Source of the DNA: Myxococcota bacterium
Lineage (GTDB): Bacteria; Myxococcota_A; UBA9160; SMWR01
Assembly: GCA_039030075.1 (NCBI GenBank)
Contig: JBCCEW010000011.1
Location: 1-64,000, forward strand
DNA length: 64,000 nt
Direction: 5' to 3'
This document shows, one piece after another, positions 48,581 through 58,097 of the stretch. The notes beneath the pieces are model-generated. The model was not told where the DNA came from. It worked only from the letters and a program-made list of their open reading frames with translations, and searched no databases. The position numbers and the translations under genes were made by a program. Within the stretch, counting starts at the first letter, position 1. Every line of letters starts with the position of its first letter.

Positions 48581-49762
48581 ATGGCGGGCGCACTCGAGGG
48601 ATTCCGGATCATCGACTTCACCCAGGTCATCTCCGGGCCGATGGCGACCCGGATCCTGGCGGACCAGGGCGCCGATGTGGTGAAGGTCGAGCCGCCGAGC
48701 GGCGACATCCTGCGCCACATGGGCGGGCGGGCCGGCCTGTCTCCCACCTTCGCGACCATCAATCGCAGCAAGCGCTCGGTCGTCCTCGATCTCAAGAAGG
48801 AAGGCGGGCTCGAAGCGCTGTTGCGTCTCGTCGACGACGCGGACGTCTTCATCCAGAACAGCCGACCCGGCATCGCCGAACGCATGGGCATCGGCCCGAA
48901 GGTCTTGCGAGAACGCAACCCGCGCCTCGTCTACGTCTCGATCAGCGGCTTCGGCGAGAAGGGCCCCTTCGCCCACAAGCGCGTCTACGACCCGCTCATC
49001 CAGGGCATGTCCGGACTCTGCGAGATCCAGGGCGGCGTCACGGGTCCGCCGGGCCTGGTGCGGGTGATCGTGCCCGACAAGGTCACCGCGCTGACCGCGG
49101 CGCAGAACATCACGGCAGCGCTACTCGCACGGGAGCGCACGGGGGAGGGACAGCACGTCCAACTCTCGATGCTCGACGCCGTGATCGCCTTCGTCTGGCC
49201 CGAGGGGATGGCCTACCACACTTTCCTCGCCCACGACGGTCCGGCGCCGAAACCCGTTGCACGGCGCGATCTGGTTTTTGCCACCCGGGATGGACACATC
49301 ATCGCGTCGACCGTGGCCCACCGGGAGTTCCAGGGCTTCTGCCGTGCCGCGGGGAAGACCGAATGGCTCGAAGACCCGCGCTTCCAGGACACGGCGGGTC
49401 TCGTCGCGAACGCGAAGGAGCGCCTGGAGATGATGGCCGCCGTGCTCGAGACCCGGACCACCGACGCGTGGCTCGCCGCCCTCGACGCCGAGGACGTGCC
49501 CTGCGCTCCGGTGCTGACCCGCGATCAGCTGCACGAGAACGCGCAGGTGCGCGAGAACGGAATCCTGATCGAAGAAGAGCACCCGGTCGCCGGCCGGATC
49601 CGGCAACCGCGTCCCGCCGAGCGCCTCGAGGGCACCCCCTCGGCCATCACCCGCCCGGCACCGATGCTCGGACAGCACAGCGACGAAGTCCTCGGCGAAG
49701 CGGGGTTCGCAGCGAACGAGATCGCGACCCTGCGCGACGCGGGCACGCTGGGAACCGCATGA
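48581..49762 (+). CDS. CaiB/BaiF-family CoA-transferase
   Basis: 393 residues. The catalytic Asp lies in VYDPLIQGMSGL; LSGFRI-type N-terminus GFRIIDFTQVISGPMATR, ADVVKVEPPSGDILRHMGG and FATINRSKRSVVLDLK are family features. It moves CoA between organic acids (frc, bai and related pathways). Candidate substrates are branched-chain or 2-hydroxy acids; a TPP lyase is 6 kb away. The stop overlaps the next GST. Confidence 0.94.
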   Translation: MAGALEGFRIIDFTQVISGPMATRILADQGADVVKVEPPSGDILRHMGGRAGLSPTFATINRSKRSVVLDLKKEGGLEALLRLVDDADVFIQNSRPGIAERMGIGPKVLRERNPRLVYVSISGFGEKGPFAHKRVYDPLIQGMSGLCEIQGGVTGPPGLVRVIVPDKVTALTAAQNITAALLARERTGEGQHVQLSMLDAVIAFVWPEGMAYHTFLAHDGPAPKPVARRDLVFATRDGHIIASTVAHREFQGFCRAAGKTEWLEDPRFQDTAGLVANAKERLEMMAAVLETRTTDAWLAALDAEDVPCAPVLTRDQLHENAQVRENGILIEEEHPVAGRIRQPRPAERLEGTPSAITRPAPMLGQHSDEVLGEAGFAANEIATLRDAGTLGTA

Positions 49763-50427
49763 CGCGACGGCTGTTCGGGATCGGCACGTCGCGCACGATT
49801 CGACCCCACTGGCTGCTCCACGAGCTCGGCCTGCCCTACGAGACGCGCGCCATCCTGCCGCGCACCGAAGGGATGCAGGACCCGGATCTCCTGGCCCTCA
49901 GCCAGCGCGGCAAGATCCCCTTCCTGCAGGACGGCGACATCACGCTCGGCGAGAGCGGCGCGATCCTCTTCTACCTCGCGGACGCCTACCGGGATCGCGG
50001 CGACTTCGCTCCGGAACGCGGAACCGCGGCGCGCGCGCGCTTCGACGATCTCTGCTGCTTCATCCTGATGGAGCTCGACGCCACCGCGCTCTACGTGCTG
50101 CGGCGACACGAAGGACTTCCCGACGAGTACGGGGCGGCCCCGACGGCGTGCGAAGCGGCGCGGGGCTACTTCCAGCGTCAGGTCGGCTTCCTCGAGCAAA
50201 CCCTCGCCGACGGCCGTCCCCACCTGCTGGGCGAACCCTTCTCGGCCGCCGACATCCTGCTGGCGAGCTGTCTGGCCTGGGCGAACCACGTGGGGATCGG
50301 GTCGAGCGAGACCCTGGAGCGCTACGCCGCCGGCCTGCGCGCACGACCGGCCTTCGCGGAGGCCTTTGCGATCAACTTCCCGCCCGGGGCCCTCGAAGCG
50401 GTCCAGCCCGCGTCGACGAGCCGCTGA
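49759..50427 (+). CDS. Glutathione S-transferase
   Basis: 222 residues. GTSRTIRPHWLLHELGLPYE and RGKIPFLQDGDITLGESGAI form the thioredoxin-like N-domain with cis-Pro; the C-domain has FSAADILLASCLAWANHVG. The ATG overlaps the CoA-transferase stop (ATGA). It may use glutathione with a CoA-derived substrate, but this is inference. Confidence 0.92.
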   Translation: MTRRLFGIGTSRTIRPHWLLHELGLPYETRAILPRTEGMQDPDLLALSQRGKIPFLQDGDITLGESGAILFYLADAYRDRGDFAPERGTAARARFDDLCCFILMELDATALYVLRRHEGLPDEYGAAPTACEAARGYFQRQVGFLEQTLADGRPHLLGEPFSAADILLASCLAWANHVGIGSSETLERYAAGLRARPAFAEAFAINFPPGALEAVQPASTSR

Positions 50428-50442
50428 CGCGCGTCGGTCGGC

Positions 50443-51171
50443 TCAGCCGCCGAACATGCCGCCGTTCACGTGGATCACGCTGCCGTTCACGTAGTGGCCG
50501 CGGGTCGCGAGGAAGGCCACGACGTCGGCCACCTCCTCGGGCGTTCCCATCCGCTGCTGGGGAATGCGCGTCAGGATCGCCGTCTTCACCTCGTCGGGGA
50601 GCTCGTCGGTCATCTCGGTGTCGATGAAGCCCGGCGCGACCGAGTTGACGAGGATGTCCCGCCCGGCCAGCTCCTGGGCCAGGCTCTTCGTGAACGCGTC
50701 GAGGCCGGCCTTCACCATCGTGTACGGGATCTGGCCCGGGTTGCCGGTGTGGCCGACGACGCTCGAGATGTTGACGATGCGCCCCTGCTTCTTACGCAGC
50801 ATGAAACGCCGCAGCACCAGCTTCGTCAGGTACCACGCCCCGCGGCTCATGCCCGCGACCGTGTCGTAGTCGTCGAGCTTCATCGACAGCATCGGCGCGT
50901 TGACGTTGAAGCCCGCGTTGTTCACCAACACGTCGACACGGCCCGCGACGTCCTTCAGCTCCGCGACGAGGGCATCGGTCTCCTCGGGAACGGCGAGATC
51001 CGCGCGGATCGTGAAGGCGCCGTCGAGCTCGTCGGCGAGCGCCCGCGCCTTCTCCTCGCTGGAGCGGTAGTGCACCCCGACGCGGAAGCCCTCGGCGGCC
51101 AGGGCGCGGCAGCAGGCGGCACCGATCCCGGTTCCGCCGCCCGTGACCAGGGCGAACCGCGCATCGCTCAC
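50443..51171 (-). CDS. FabG-type short-chain dehydrogenase
   Basis: 242 residues. TGGGTGIG cofactor loop, NNAGFN, catalytic SSVVGHTG and YTMVKAGLD (YxxxK) are intact, and SVAPGFIDTEM fits FabG. Reduction of a 3-oxoacyl-ACP or -CoA with NADPH is likely. Third gene of an operon with the FabI-like enzyme and the helicase; its ATG overlaps the previous stop. Confidence 0.93.
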   Translation of the reverse strand: MSDARFALVTGGGTGIGAACCRALAAEGFRVGVHYRSSEEKARALADELDGAFTIRADLAVPEETDALVAELKDVAGRVDVLVNNAGFNVNAPMLSMKLDDYDTVAGMSRGAWYLTKLVLRRFMLRKKQGRIVNISSVVGHTGNPGQIPYTMVKAGLDAFTKSLAQELAGRDILVNSVAPGFIDTEMTDELPDEVKTAILTRIPQQRMGTPEEVADVVAFLATRGHYVNGSVIHVNGGMFGG

Positions 51172-52106
51172 GAAGACACCCCCGAGATGTGCTCACCGCC
51201 GTCGACGCGAATCACTTCGCCGTTGATCCAGCCCGCTTCGTCGCTCGCGAGCAGGGCGATCACGCCGGCCACGTCCTCGGGCGTGGTCAGGCGACCGAGC
51301 GGGTTTCGCGCCAGCGCCTGAGCCCGCATCTGCACCGAGCCGGGGATCGCATCCTGGGCCGGCGTGTGGGTGATGCCCGCCTGGATCACGTTGCAGCGGA
51401 TGCCGTAGGGCGCGTACTCGACGGCGATCGAGCGCGACAGCGACTCGAGCGAGACCTTCGCGGCGGCCACGGCAGCGTAGCCCTTCCAGGCCACCTCGTT
51501 GCCTTCCGAAGTCAAACCGAACACGCGCGCGTCGTCGGCGAAGAGGCTCCGTTGATGCAGCTCCTGGACCCAGCCGAGCAGACTGGTACCCATCGCGTGA
51601 ATCGTGCGCGAGAAATCATCTTCGTCGAGGAAGTGTTTGTCCGAGTACTCGGCCGGGCTCGCGAGGCCCATCGCCTGAGCGTGCCCGGCTGCGAACACCT
51701 CGTCGATCGCGGTCTGCAACTTCTCGGCGTCCATTCCCAGCTTCTCGGCGAGTTCGCCGGTCGCCGGCCGGGGCTTCTGGGCTTCGTGCACGAGCAGCTT
51801 CAGGTTCCCGAACGCGACCGAGTGGAGCAGCACGCGAACCCGACCGCCCCCCAACTCTCCGGTCAGTTCGTCGAGGACCGTCGCGCGCTTCTCCGACGAC
51901 AGCGCGTCCACGTTCTTGGTGATCAGGCGCGTTCCGCCCGCGCGGATCGCCTCGAACTCGGGCTCGATCTGCGAGAGCACGGCGCGTCTGTCGCGGTGCA
52001 CGATGCAGATGCTCATGCCCGCCGCGGCCAGACGCTTCGCCGTGGCGAGGCCGAAGCCGCTCGAGCCCCCGAGGATCAGCGCCCACTGATCGGCGTCGAA
52101 GCTCAT
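51168..52106 (-). CDS. FabI-like enoyl-reductase/short-chain dehydrogenase
   Basis: 312 residues. GGSSGFGLATAKRL is the cofactor loop; GYAAVAAAKVSLE gives the Tyr-x6-Lys pair of enoyl-ACP reductases and VEYAPYGIRCNVIQAGITHT the later family segment. An extended region (residues about 118-165) is longer than in E. coli FabI. The ATG overlaps the helicase stop; GGGAGGGGGG precedes it. Confidence 0.82.
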   Translation of the reverse strand: MSFDADQWALILGGSSGFGLATAKRLAAAGMSICIVHRDRRAVLSQIEPEFEAIRAGGTRLITKNVDALSSEKRATVLDELTGELGGGRVRVLLHSVAFGNLKLLVHEAQKPRPATGELAEKLGMDAEKLQTAIDEVFAAGHAQAMGLASPAEYSDKHFLDEDDFSRTIHAMGTSLLGWVQELHQRSLFADDARVFGLTSEGNEVAWKGYAAVAAAKVSLESLSRSIAVEYAPYGIRCNVIQAGITHTPAQDAIPGSVQMRAQALARNPLGRLTTPEDVAGVIALLASDEAGWINGEVIRVDGGEHISGVSS

Positions 52107-55015
52107 GTCCCCCCTCCCTGTTCCGTACGTTCCGCAGCGGGTTCCGTACGCTCCCCAGCGGGTTCCGTACCGTCCGCAGCAGGTCCCGGACCGCCGGAAG
52201 CGGATTCCGGGCCGTTCGTGGCGGAATCTAGCCCGCTCACCGCGGTGGCGCCGAGCTCCAGCTCACGCGCCAGACCGACGAGCTCTTGCAGCGAAGCCGT
52301 CTCGATCTCACAGCCCGGCGGCAGCGCCGCGCTCAGCCGCTCGAAGTAGGGCTTGTCGCGCCGCGGGTCCACGACCACCACCAGGCCTCGGTCGTCTTCC
52401 GAGCGAATCAGGCGACCGACCATCTGCTTCAGATTCAGCAGCATCTTGCCCAGCGTGAAGAGCTCGAAGGCGTCCCCGCCCTGGTCGCGGATTCGCCCCT
52501 CGCGCCGCCGGCGCAACTCGTTCGGCACCTCGAAGGGCAGCTTCTCGATCACGACGGCTTCGAGCGCAGGGCCGGGCACGTCGATCCCCTGCCAGAAGGT
52601 GCGCGCCCCGAGCAGCACGCCGCCCCCGCCGGCGCGACGAAATCGCTCGACCAACGCCCCCGGATCGTCCGTGGCGCGCCGCGGCATCCAGACCTCGATG
52701 CCGTCGGGACGCAGCGCTGCGGAGAGCCGCGCCTGGACCTCGCGCATGCGCAGCAGGCTGGTGAAGAGCCCGAGTGTGCGGCCGCCGAGAGCGCGTCCGA
52801 GCTCGGTCAAGACCTGGGTGGTGAGCTCGACCGGGTCGCCCCGGTCCACGAGCGCCACGACACGCATGTGGGACGCGTAGTCGAAGGGGCTGGGTAGCGA
52901 TGCACGCCAACTCGGCGCCTCCCCGCTCTCGACCTCCAGCTCGCCCATGGCCGCGAACGCGTCGCCCCCGACGAAGAGACTGGCAGACACGCCGGCGAAT
53001 GCCTCGAGCTTCTCGAGCAGCTGACCGTGGAAGGCGCGCGCCGGCGACACCGCGCGCAGCGCCATCCGCCAGCGATCGAAGGGTTCGTGCAGTTCATCGA
53101 AGGCCGCGACGATCGCGTCGTCCTCGGCGAACGCGCCGCGCAGGGAAGCGGCCGCATCGCGCAGCTCGCCGACATCGCGCTCGATCTGCTCCGAGATCTC
53201 GTCGTCTTCACCGCGCTCTTCGTTCAGGTCGCTGGCGAGCCCGGCGAGATCCTCGAGACGGGCCGCCGCACGATCGGCGGCCTCGGCCGCGTCGGGCACC
53301 ACGCGCGGTGCGTGGGGCGGCAGCTGGACCTCCCCGAAGTCGCTGGCGCGCGGCGCCAATGCACGGCCCAACAGCCGCAGCTCTTGCAGCAGATCGCCCC
53401 GCGCCACCCGGGGCGACGCCCCGGTCCGCGGACGTAAGAGCGGCGGCGTGCGCCGCACGGGTCCGCCGAAGAGCGCGTCGAGTCGCTCGAAGAGCCGCTC
53501 GGGACGCACTTCCGTTGCATAGGCCTCGTCGGCGACGCCCACCAACTCATGGGCCTCGTCCGCGATCACATGACCGAAGTTCGGGTAGTCGGGCGGCCAA
53601 CGCAGCAAGAGGTCGTGGTTCGCCACGACCAGCTCCGCCCGGCCCAGCGCCGAACGCCGCTTCCCGAACGGACACTGGGGTTCCGACGCGCACTGCTCCC
53701 GGGTGCAGTGTTCGGCGCGGGCGGCCACCGAGCGCTTCCGGAGCTCGCGCAGCGGCGGGAAACGCCCGAGCAGTCCTGCGGGCAGCGTGCCCACCTCGCC
53801 GTGCGGACGCAGTCGCGTGCAGCTCGCGAGCGCGGCATACGAACGACGATCGCGCGGGTCGACGAGCGGGCTCTCTCCCTCGGCCAGCGCCTGGAGCGTG
53901 CGGCGCTGGCAGAGATAGTTCGCGCGGCCCTTGATCGACAGCGCGCGCAGGTCCGAGTAGCCGAGGAAGGCTGCGGCCGCGGGAATGTCCTTCCGGAGCA
54001 GCTGATCCTGCAAGACCTTCGTGCGGGTCGAGATCACCACCGGATCTCGCACGCCGCCGGCCGCGCGCTCGACGGCGAAGGGAATCGCCGCCGCGAGATA
54101 GGCGAGCGACTTCCCGACGCCCGTTCCGCCCTCGAGCAGGAGACGGCCGCCCTCGTCGAGTAGTCGCACGAACTCGCGCGCCATCTCGATCTGGGGCTCG
54201 CGCACGCGGTAGCGCGGGAAGTGCCGCCGACCGCGGGCTTCGTCGGCGAGCGCGGCCGCAATGGCGTCGGCGTCGAAGGGGACCCGCGGCTCGGGACTCT
54301 TGGGGATCCGGATGAACTGGGGCGCCGCCGGCGCCGGCAGTGGCAGGCCCGAGGTCGCGAGCAGGGGGAGCCACGGGTCCTCGGGCGCGTAGGTCTCGAG
54401 GGCCGCCCGCGCCGTGTCGAAGCGGGTGTCGCCTTCGTGGGCCCGGCGCGCGATCTGGGAGAGGACGGCCGCCGCATCCACCGCGTCGGACAGCGCGCGA
54501 TGGCGCTCCTCGCGTTCGAGCAGCCGGTCGACGAAGGTGGCGAGCCGCAGATCCGGCGAATCGGGGAAGCAGATCCCGAGGATGTCCTGGGTGTCCAGGT
54601 ACGTCGCCTGGGCAAACGCGGGAGACAAGAAGCGCGTCAGGAAGTGGCGCTCGAAGTCGGCGTTGTGGGCCACGATCACCCGCCCCGACAAGAGCTGCAG
54701 AAGCTCGGGAGCCACCGCTCCGATCGAAGGCGCGTCCCGAAGATCGGCATCGCGCAGACCCGTGAGCGCCGTGATCGCCGCGGGCACGCTTCCCTGCGGC
54801 CGGATCCGGCTCTCGAAACAGCGGGCACCGTTCCCGTCCAGCAGGACTGCGCCCACCTCGATCGGCTCGGCGCGTCCTTCCTGCGGGAGTCCGGTGGTCT
54901 CGAAGTCGACGACCGCCACCGGGCCCGTCTTCGCCAGCCACGGCGCCAACGCGTCCAGATCGATCCCGTCGTCGCCCGACGCGAGCGCGCGCGGGGGTCC
55001 GGTCAGCGCGGGCAT
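52103..55015 (-). CDS. DEDDh exonuclease fused to XPD/DinG-type helicase
   Basis: 970 residues. The N-terminal exonuclease has VVDFETTGL, VAHNADFERHF and HRALSDAVDA (DEDDh). The helicase has GGTGVGKSLAYL, a Cys set (NYLCQRR, HCTREQCASEPQCPF) for a [4Fe-4S] cluster, DEAHEL and the C-terminal motifs VDRGDPVEL, ARTFWQGIDVPG. This fusion resembles the Gram-positive DinG, in contrast to E. coli DinG. DNA structure processing is predicted. The C-terminal tail is disordered and repeat-encoded. Confidence 0.94.
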   Translation of the reverse strand: MPALTGPPRALASGDDGIDLDALAPWLAKTGPVAVVDFETTGLPQEGRAEPIEVGAVLLDGNGARCFESRIRPQGSVPAAITALTGLRDADLRDAPSIGAVAPELLQLLSGRVIVAHNADFERHFLTRFLSPAFAQATYLDTQDILGICFPDSPDLRLATFVDRLLEREERHRALSDAVDAAAVLSQIARRAHEGDTRFDTARAALETYAPEDPWLPLLATSGLPLPAPAAPQFIRIPKSPEPRVPFDADAIAAALADEARGRRHFPRYRVREPQIEMAREFVRLLDEGGRLLLEGGTGVGKSLAYLAAAIPFAVERAAGGVRDPVVISTRTKVLQDQLLRKDIPAAAAFLGYSDLRALSIKGRANYLCQRRTLQALAEGESPLVDPRDRRSYAALASCTRLRPHGEVGTLPAGLLGRFPPLRELRKRSVAARAEHCTREQCASEPQCPFGKRRSALGRAELVVANHDLLLRWPPDYPNFGHVIADEAHELVGVADEAYATEVRPERLFERLDALFGGPVRRTPPLLRPRTGASPRVARGDLLQELRLLGRALAPRASDFGEVQLPPHAPRVVPDAAEAADRAAARLEDLAGLASDLNEERGEDDEISEQIERDVGELRDAAASLRGAFAEDDAIVAAFDELHEPFDRWRMALRAVSPARAFHGQLLEKLEAFAGVSASLFVGGDAFAAMGELEVESGEAPSWRASLPSPFDYASHMRVVALVDRGDPVELTTQVLTELGRALGGRTLGLFTSLLRMREVQARLSAALRPDGIEVWMPRRATDDPGALVERFRRAGGGGVLLGARTFWQGIDVPGPALEAVVIEKLPFEVPNELRRRREGRIRDQGGDAFELFTLGKMLLNLKQMVGRLIRSEDDRGLVVVVDPRRDKPYFERLSAALPPGCEIETASLQELVGLARELELGATAVSGLDSATNGPESASGGPGPAADGTEPAGERTEPAAERTEQGGGT
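52120..52224 (-). repeat. Five diverged 21-bp tandem repeats at the helicase C-terminus
   Basis: Units start with gttccgtac on the + strand (52120, 52141, 52162) and diverge at 52183 and 52204. They encode a 7-residue PES/TEPA(A/G)ER-type disordered tail. In frame and within the gene. Confidence 0.8.
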
Positions 55016-55087
55016 GCGTCCCCGCGCAGCGTGAGAGCCCGATCGATTTGCGGCACCACGGCTCGGCCGGAGCCGAGCGCGCGTCGG

Positions 55088-56728
55088 CTAGACGTAGATG
55101 CCACCCGAGTAGCCGCGATCCTGGCGGATCATCACGTTCACGCAGGCGGGCTTCCCGGACGCCGCGGCACGCTCGAGCGCGGGTCGCAGATCTTCCGGCC
55201 GCTCGACCAGCTCGCCGTGCCCGCCCATCGCCTCGACGACCTTGTCGTAGCGGGTGGGGTGCAGGAGCGTGCTGTCGTAGTGACCGTAGATCGCGCCCTG
55301 GGGACGCATCATCTGGCCCCAGGCGGCGTCGTTTCCGACCACACCGATGATCGGCAGTCCGAAGCGCACCGCCGTGTCGTACTCGAAGCCGTTCAAGCCG
55401 AAGCTGCCGTCGCCGTAGACGATCACGACGCGCTTGTCCGGGTTCGCCGCCTGGGCCGCCAGGGCGAAGGGCATGCCGACGCCGAGCGTGCCGAGCGGGC
55501 CCGGGTCCATCCACGCACCCTCGCGCTTCACCGGAATGATCTTCGCCGCCGTCGCGACGATGTCGCCGCCGTCGCCGATCACGATCGTGTCGCCGAGGGT
55601 GTCGAGCCAGTCGCGCACCTCTCGGCACATGCGCTGGGGATCGACCGGGCTCTCGTCGCTGTCGAGGGCCGCCTGCACCTTCGCCTCGGCGGCGGTCTCG
55701 ACTTCGCGCAGCTCGTCGCGCCAGCTCGAGAAGTCGAGCTGGGTGCCCGTGTTCTTCATCTCCTCGGTGAGCAGCTCGAAGCTGCACGCGAGGTTGCCGA
55801 CGAGGCCGACGTCGGCCTGGCGGTTCTGGCCGATCATGGTTGCGTCCATGTCGAGCTGGATGATCTTCGCATCCGCCGGAATCGTCGCCCCGAAGCGCAT
55901 CCGGAAGTCCAGCAGCGTGCCGGCGAGAATGATGCAGTCGATCTTCTCGAGCGCCGTGCGCCGCGAGCGATTCAAGAACTCGGGGGACTCGGGCGGAATC
56001 GTGCCGCGCCCCATGCCGTTCGCGTAGGACGGAATGTGGGTCTCGGAGATGAAGTGGTTCATCGCCGCCGAGGCGTTGGACCACTTCACGCTGGTACCGG
56101 CCATCAGCATCGGGCGCTCGGCCGAGCGCAGGAGATCCAGCGCCTCCCCGATGGTCGCCTTGTCGGGCGACAGGCGCGGTGGCGCCGTGGTGATCCGCGG
56201 GATCGTCACTTCCTCCTCGACGTTTCCCATGAAGATGTCCATCGGGATCTCGAGGTAGGCCGGTCCGGGGATGCCCGACACCGCGTGGCGCACGGCGAGC
56301 TCGATGTACTCCGGGATCCGGTGGGTCTGGTAGATCGCGTCCGCGTACTTCGTGATCGGCCGGACGACGCCGATGTGATCCATCTCTTGCAGCGAACCGC
56401 GTCGCAGGTTCTCGAACGGCCCCTGCCCACCGAAGACGAGGATCGGCGAGTTCGCGCGCCAGGCGTTGGCGATGCCGGTGACACCGTCGGTGACGCCGGG
56501 TCCGGCGGTGATCGCCGCGACGCCGATCTTCCCCGGGTTGCAGCGCGCCCAGGCATCGGCCGCGTGCACCGCCGCCTGCTCGTGGCGGACGTCGATGATG
56601 CGGATGCCCTGCTCTTTGCAGCCGGCATAGAGCGGCATGATGTGGCCGCCGCAGAGCGTGAAGATGCACTCGACGCCAGCCGCCTTCAGAGCGCGACCCG
56701 CGAGAATGCCGCCGTGGACATCGGACAT
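55088..56728 (-). CDS. Thiamine-diphosphate lyase (2-hydroxyacyl-CoA lyase/oxalyl-CoA decarboxylase-like)
   Basis: 546 residues. HEQAAVHAADAWAR carries the catalytic Glu; TAGPGVTDGVTGIANAW follows. The ThDP motif is VYGDGSFGLNGFEYDTAVRF with the closing GVVGNDAAWGQ. The C-terminus ends GKPACVNVMIRQDRGYSGGI. Similarity is to the OXC/HACL branch and to acetolactate synthase; a single-subunit enzyme. The CaiB gene 7 kb away would suit an acyl-CoA route. GAGG precedes the ATG. Confidence 0.85.
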   Translation of the reverse strand: MSDVHGGILAGRALKAAGVECIFTLCGGHIMPLYAGCKEQGIRIIDVRHEQAAVHAADAWARCNPGKIGVAAITAGPGVTDGVTGIANAWRANSPILVFGGQGPFENLRRGSLQEMDHIGVVRPITKYADAIYQTHRIPEYIELAVRHAVSGIPGPAYLEIPMDIFMGNVEEEVTIPRITTAPPRLSPDKATIGEALDLLRSAERPMLMAGTSVKWSNASAAMNHFISETHIPSYANGMGRGTIPPESPEFLNRSRRTALEKIDCIILAGTLLDFRMRFGATIPADAKIIQLDMDATMIGQNRQADVGLVGNLACSFELLTEEMKNTGTQLDFSSWRDELREVETAAEAKVQAALDSDESPVDPQRMCREVRDWLDTLGDTIVIGDGGDIVATAAKIIPVKREGAWMDPGPLGTLGVGMPFALAAQAANPDKRVVIVYGDGSFGLNGFEYDTAVRFGLPIIGVVGNDAAWGQMMRPQGAIYGHYDSTLLHPTRYDKVVEAMGGHGELVERPEDLRPALERAAASGKPACVNVMIRQDRGYSGGIYV

Positions 56729-56801
56729 GGGGAGACCTCGGTGGTTCGGGGAGAGGCTGGCGACGGTATCACCGGGCCATCGCGAGGGTCAAATAGACGA
56801 C

Positions 56802-56825
56802 GGGGGCCGTGTTGCCACGACCCCC
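56802..56825 (-). terminator. Terminator downstream of pal
   Basis: On the minus strand GGGGGTCGTG pairs with CACGGCCCCC around a GCAA (GNRA) tetraloop, with one G-T wobble; a T-containing stretch GTCGTCTATTTG follows. It starts about 30 nt after the pal stop at 56855. Confidence 0.75.
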
Positions 56826-56854
56826 GCCGTTCGAAAGAAACCGGTCTGTCGGTG

Positions 56855-57352
56855 CTACTGCACGAAGTCGGCGCGCCGGTTGTAGCGCCAGGCCGACTCG
56901 TCGTGACCCTGCACCGCGGGGCGATCCTCGCCGAAGCTCACCGTGCGGAGCTTCGAGGACGGGACGCCCAGGTCCACCAGGTAGCGCTTCACCGCGTTGG
57001 CGCGGCGCTCCCCGAGGGCCAGGTTGTACTCGGCGCTGCCGCGCTCGTCGCAGTGGCCTTCGATGGTGACGGCACCCGCGTCGGCCGCGTTCACCGCGTC
57101 GGCGTTGCCGCGCAGCGCCGGGCGGGCGTCGTCGCGGATGTCGAAGCGGTCGAAATCGAAATAGACCGTCTGGAACTCAGCCAGCTTGGTCGGCATCGGC
57201 GGCGGCGGCTCGACCGGCGCCTCCTGGAATTCGCTGCCCGTGTCGGGAGTCGCAGCGGCGGTGTTCTCCTGGCTGCTCTGGCAGCCCCAGAGGCCCGTGA
57301 TGCTCGCCAAGAACAGGACGCCGATGGTTCGCGTGAGCGATTGCTGGGTCAT
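56855..57352 (-). CDS. pal: Peptidoglycan-associated lipoprotein (Pal)
   Basis: 165 residues. Lipobox LWGC near residue 24, a Pro/Glu-rich linker and an OmpA-like domain with TIEGHCDERGSAEYNLALGE then RRANAVKRYL, closing with RYNRRADFVQ. Pal binds peptidoglycan and joins the Tol-Pal envelope system. GAGGGGAAG precedes the ATG. No tol genes are nearby. Its clear terminator lies downstream. Confidence 0.95.
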   Translation of the reverse strand: MTQQSLTRTIGVLFLASITGLWGCQSSQENTAAATPDTGSEFQEAPVEPPPPMPTKLAEFQTVYFDFDRFDIRDDARPALRGNADAVNAADAGAVTIEGHCDERGSAEYNLALGERRANAVKRYLVDLGVPSSKLRTVSFGEDRPAVQGHDESAWRYNRRADFVQ

Positions 57353-57612
57353 CTTCCCCTCCTCCGACCGGAATGCGGTGCGACCGAAGCCCGGGCGCCG
57401 ACGGTCCGGTGACCCGTCTCGAGGCCAGTCCCCGATCGGGTACGAACGGCCCCCCCAGGTGTCGCGGGACATAGGGTTGCGGCTTCGTTCCCCCGAGGCA
57501 ACCCGTTTCTCGTGTTTCTCCGGGTGGATCCGGTGATCCGGGTCACCTTGCCCGGGGCCCGGGAGGGCCGCCGGCCGGGCCGCGTCGGTCAACTCGGCGG
57601 GGCTTCTCGCCG

Positions 57613-58014
57613 ATGGGGCACCGGATGAGGGACACGCGAGAGGTCGTGATCGCCGCGGCCGCCCAGGCCGACGAGACCGGGATTCGCTTCGAGGGACCGG
57701 CGGGTACCGAAGAAGTGGGCTGGGACGCCATCGTGGGCGCGGTGGCGGCCGAGGTCGGCGAGCCCCAGGGCGTGTGCGCGATCGTCTTCGATCTCCGGGT
57801 GCGGCGTGCCGGTATCAGCCACACGCTCCGGCTCGATGCCGACCCCGGCGAGGGCGCGATCGACTGGGCCCGGCAGATCGCGGCCGGCATCGGCGTCCGC
57901 GCCGGTCCGTCGATCAAGGCGCTCGCCATCGACGGGGTACCGTCGCGGTGGTTCCCCGATCTGGCGAGCTTCGAGGCGGACGAAGGCGAGGCCGACTGTC
58001 TCTTCGAGCGCTGA
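57613..58014 (+). CDS. Unknown small protein
   Basis: 133 residues of mixed alpha/beta type, with PAGTEEVGWDAIVGAVAAEV, GVCAIVFDLRVRR and LASFEADEGEADCLFE. Possibly a PH-like or filament-type domain; no family recognised. An internal ATG at 57625 is an alternative start. No Shine-Dalgarno site is clear. Confidence 0.62.
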   Translation: MGHRMRDTREVVIAAAAQADETGIRFEGPAGTEEVGWDAIVGAVAAEVGEPQGVCAIVFDLRVRRAGISHTLRLDADPGEGAIDWARQIAAGIGVRAGPSIKALAIDGVPSRWFPDLASFEADEGEADCLFER

Positions 58015-58097
58015 GCGCGTGCCCTTCTCGCCGAGCGAACGCCCTGCTCGCTGATCACACGCCGTTCCGGTGGGGTTCGATATGCTCGGCCCTGCCC

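Noticed and set aside
53547-56669. Long minus-strand open frame of 1040 residues
   Set aside because: Shadow of the lyase and helicase genes; Arg/Gly/Pro-rich composition typical of a wrong frame at high GC.
54221-57412. Long + strand open frame of 1063 residues
   Set aside because: Lies antisense to three well-supported genes and has no domain.
57353-57612. Possible RNA gene in the pal upstream region
   Set aside because: Only short imperfect pairings (for example GGGTTGC at 57474 with GCAACCC at 57498) and no known RNA motif.
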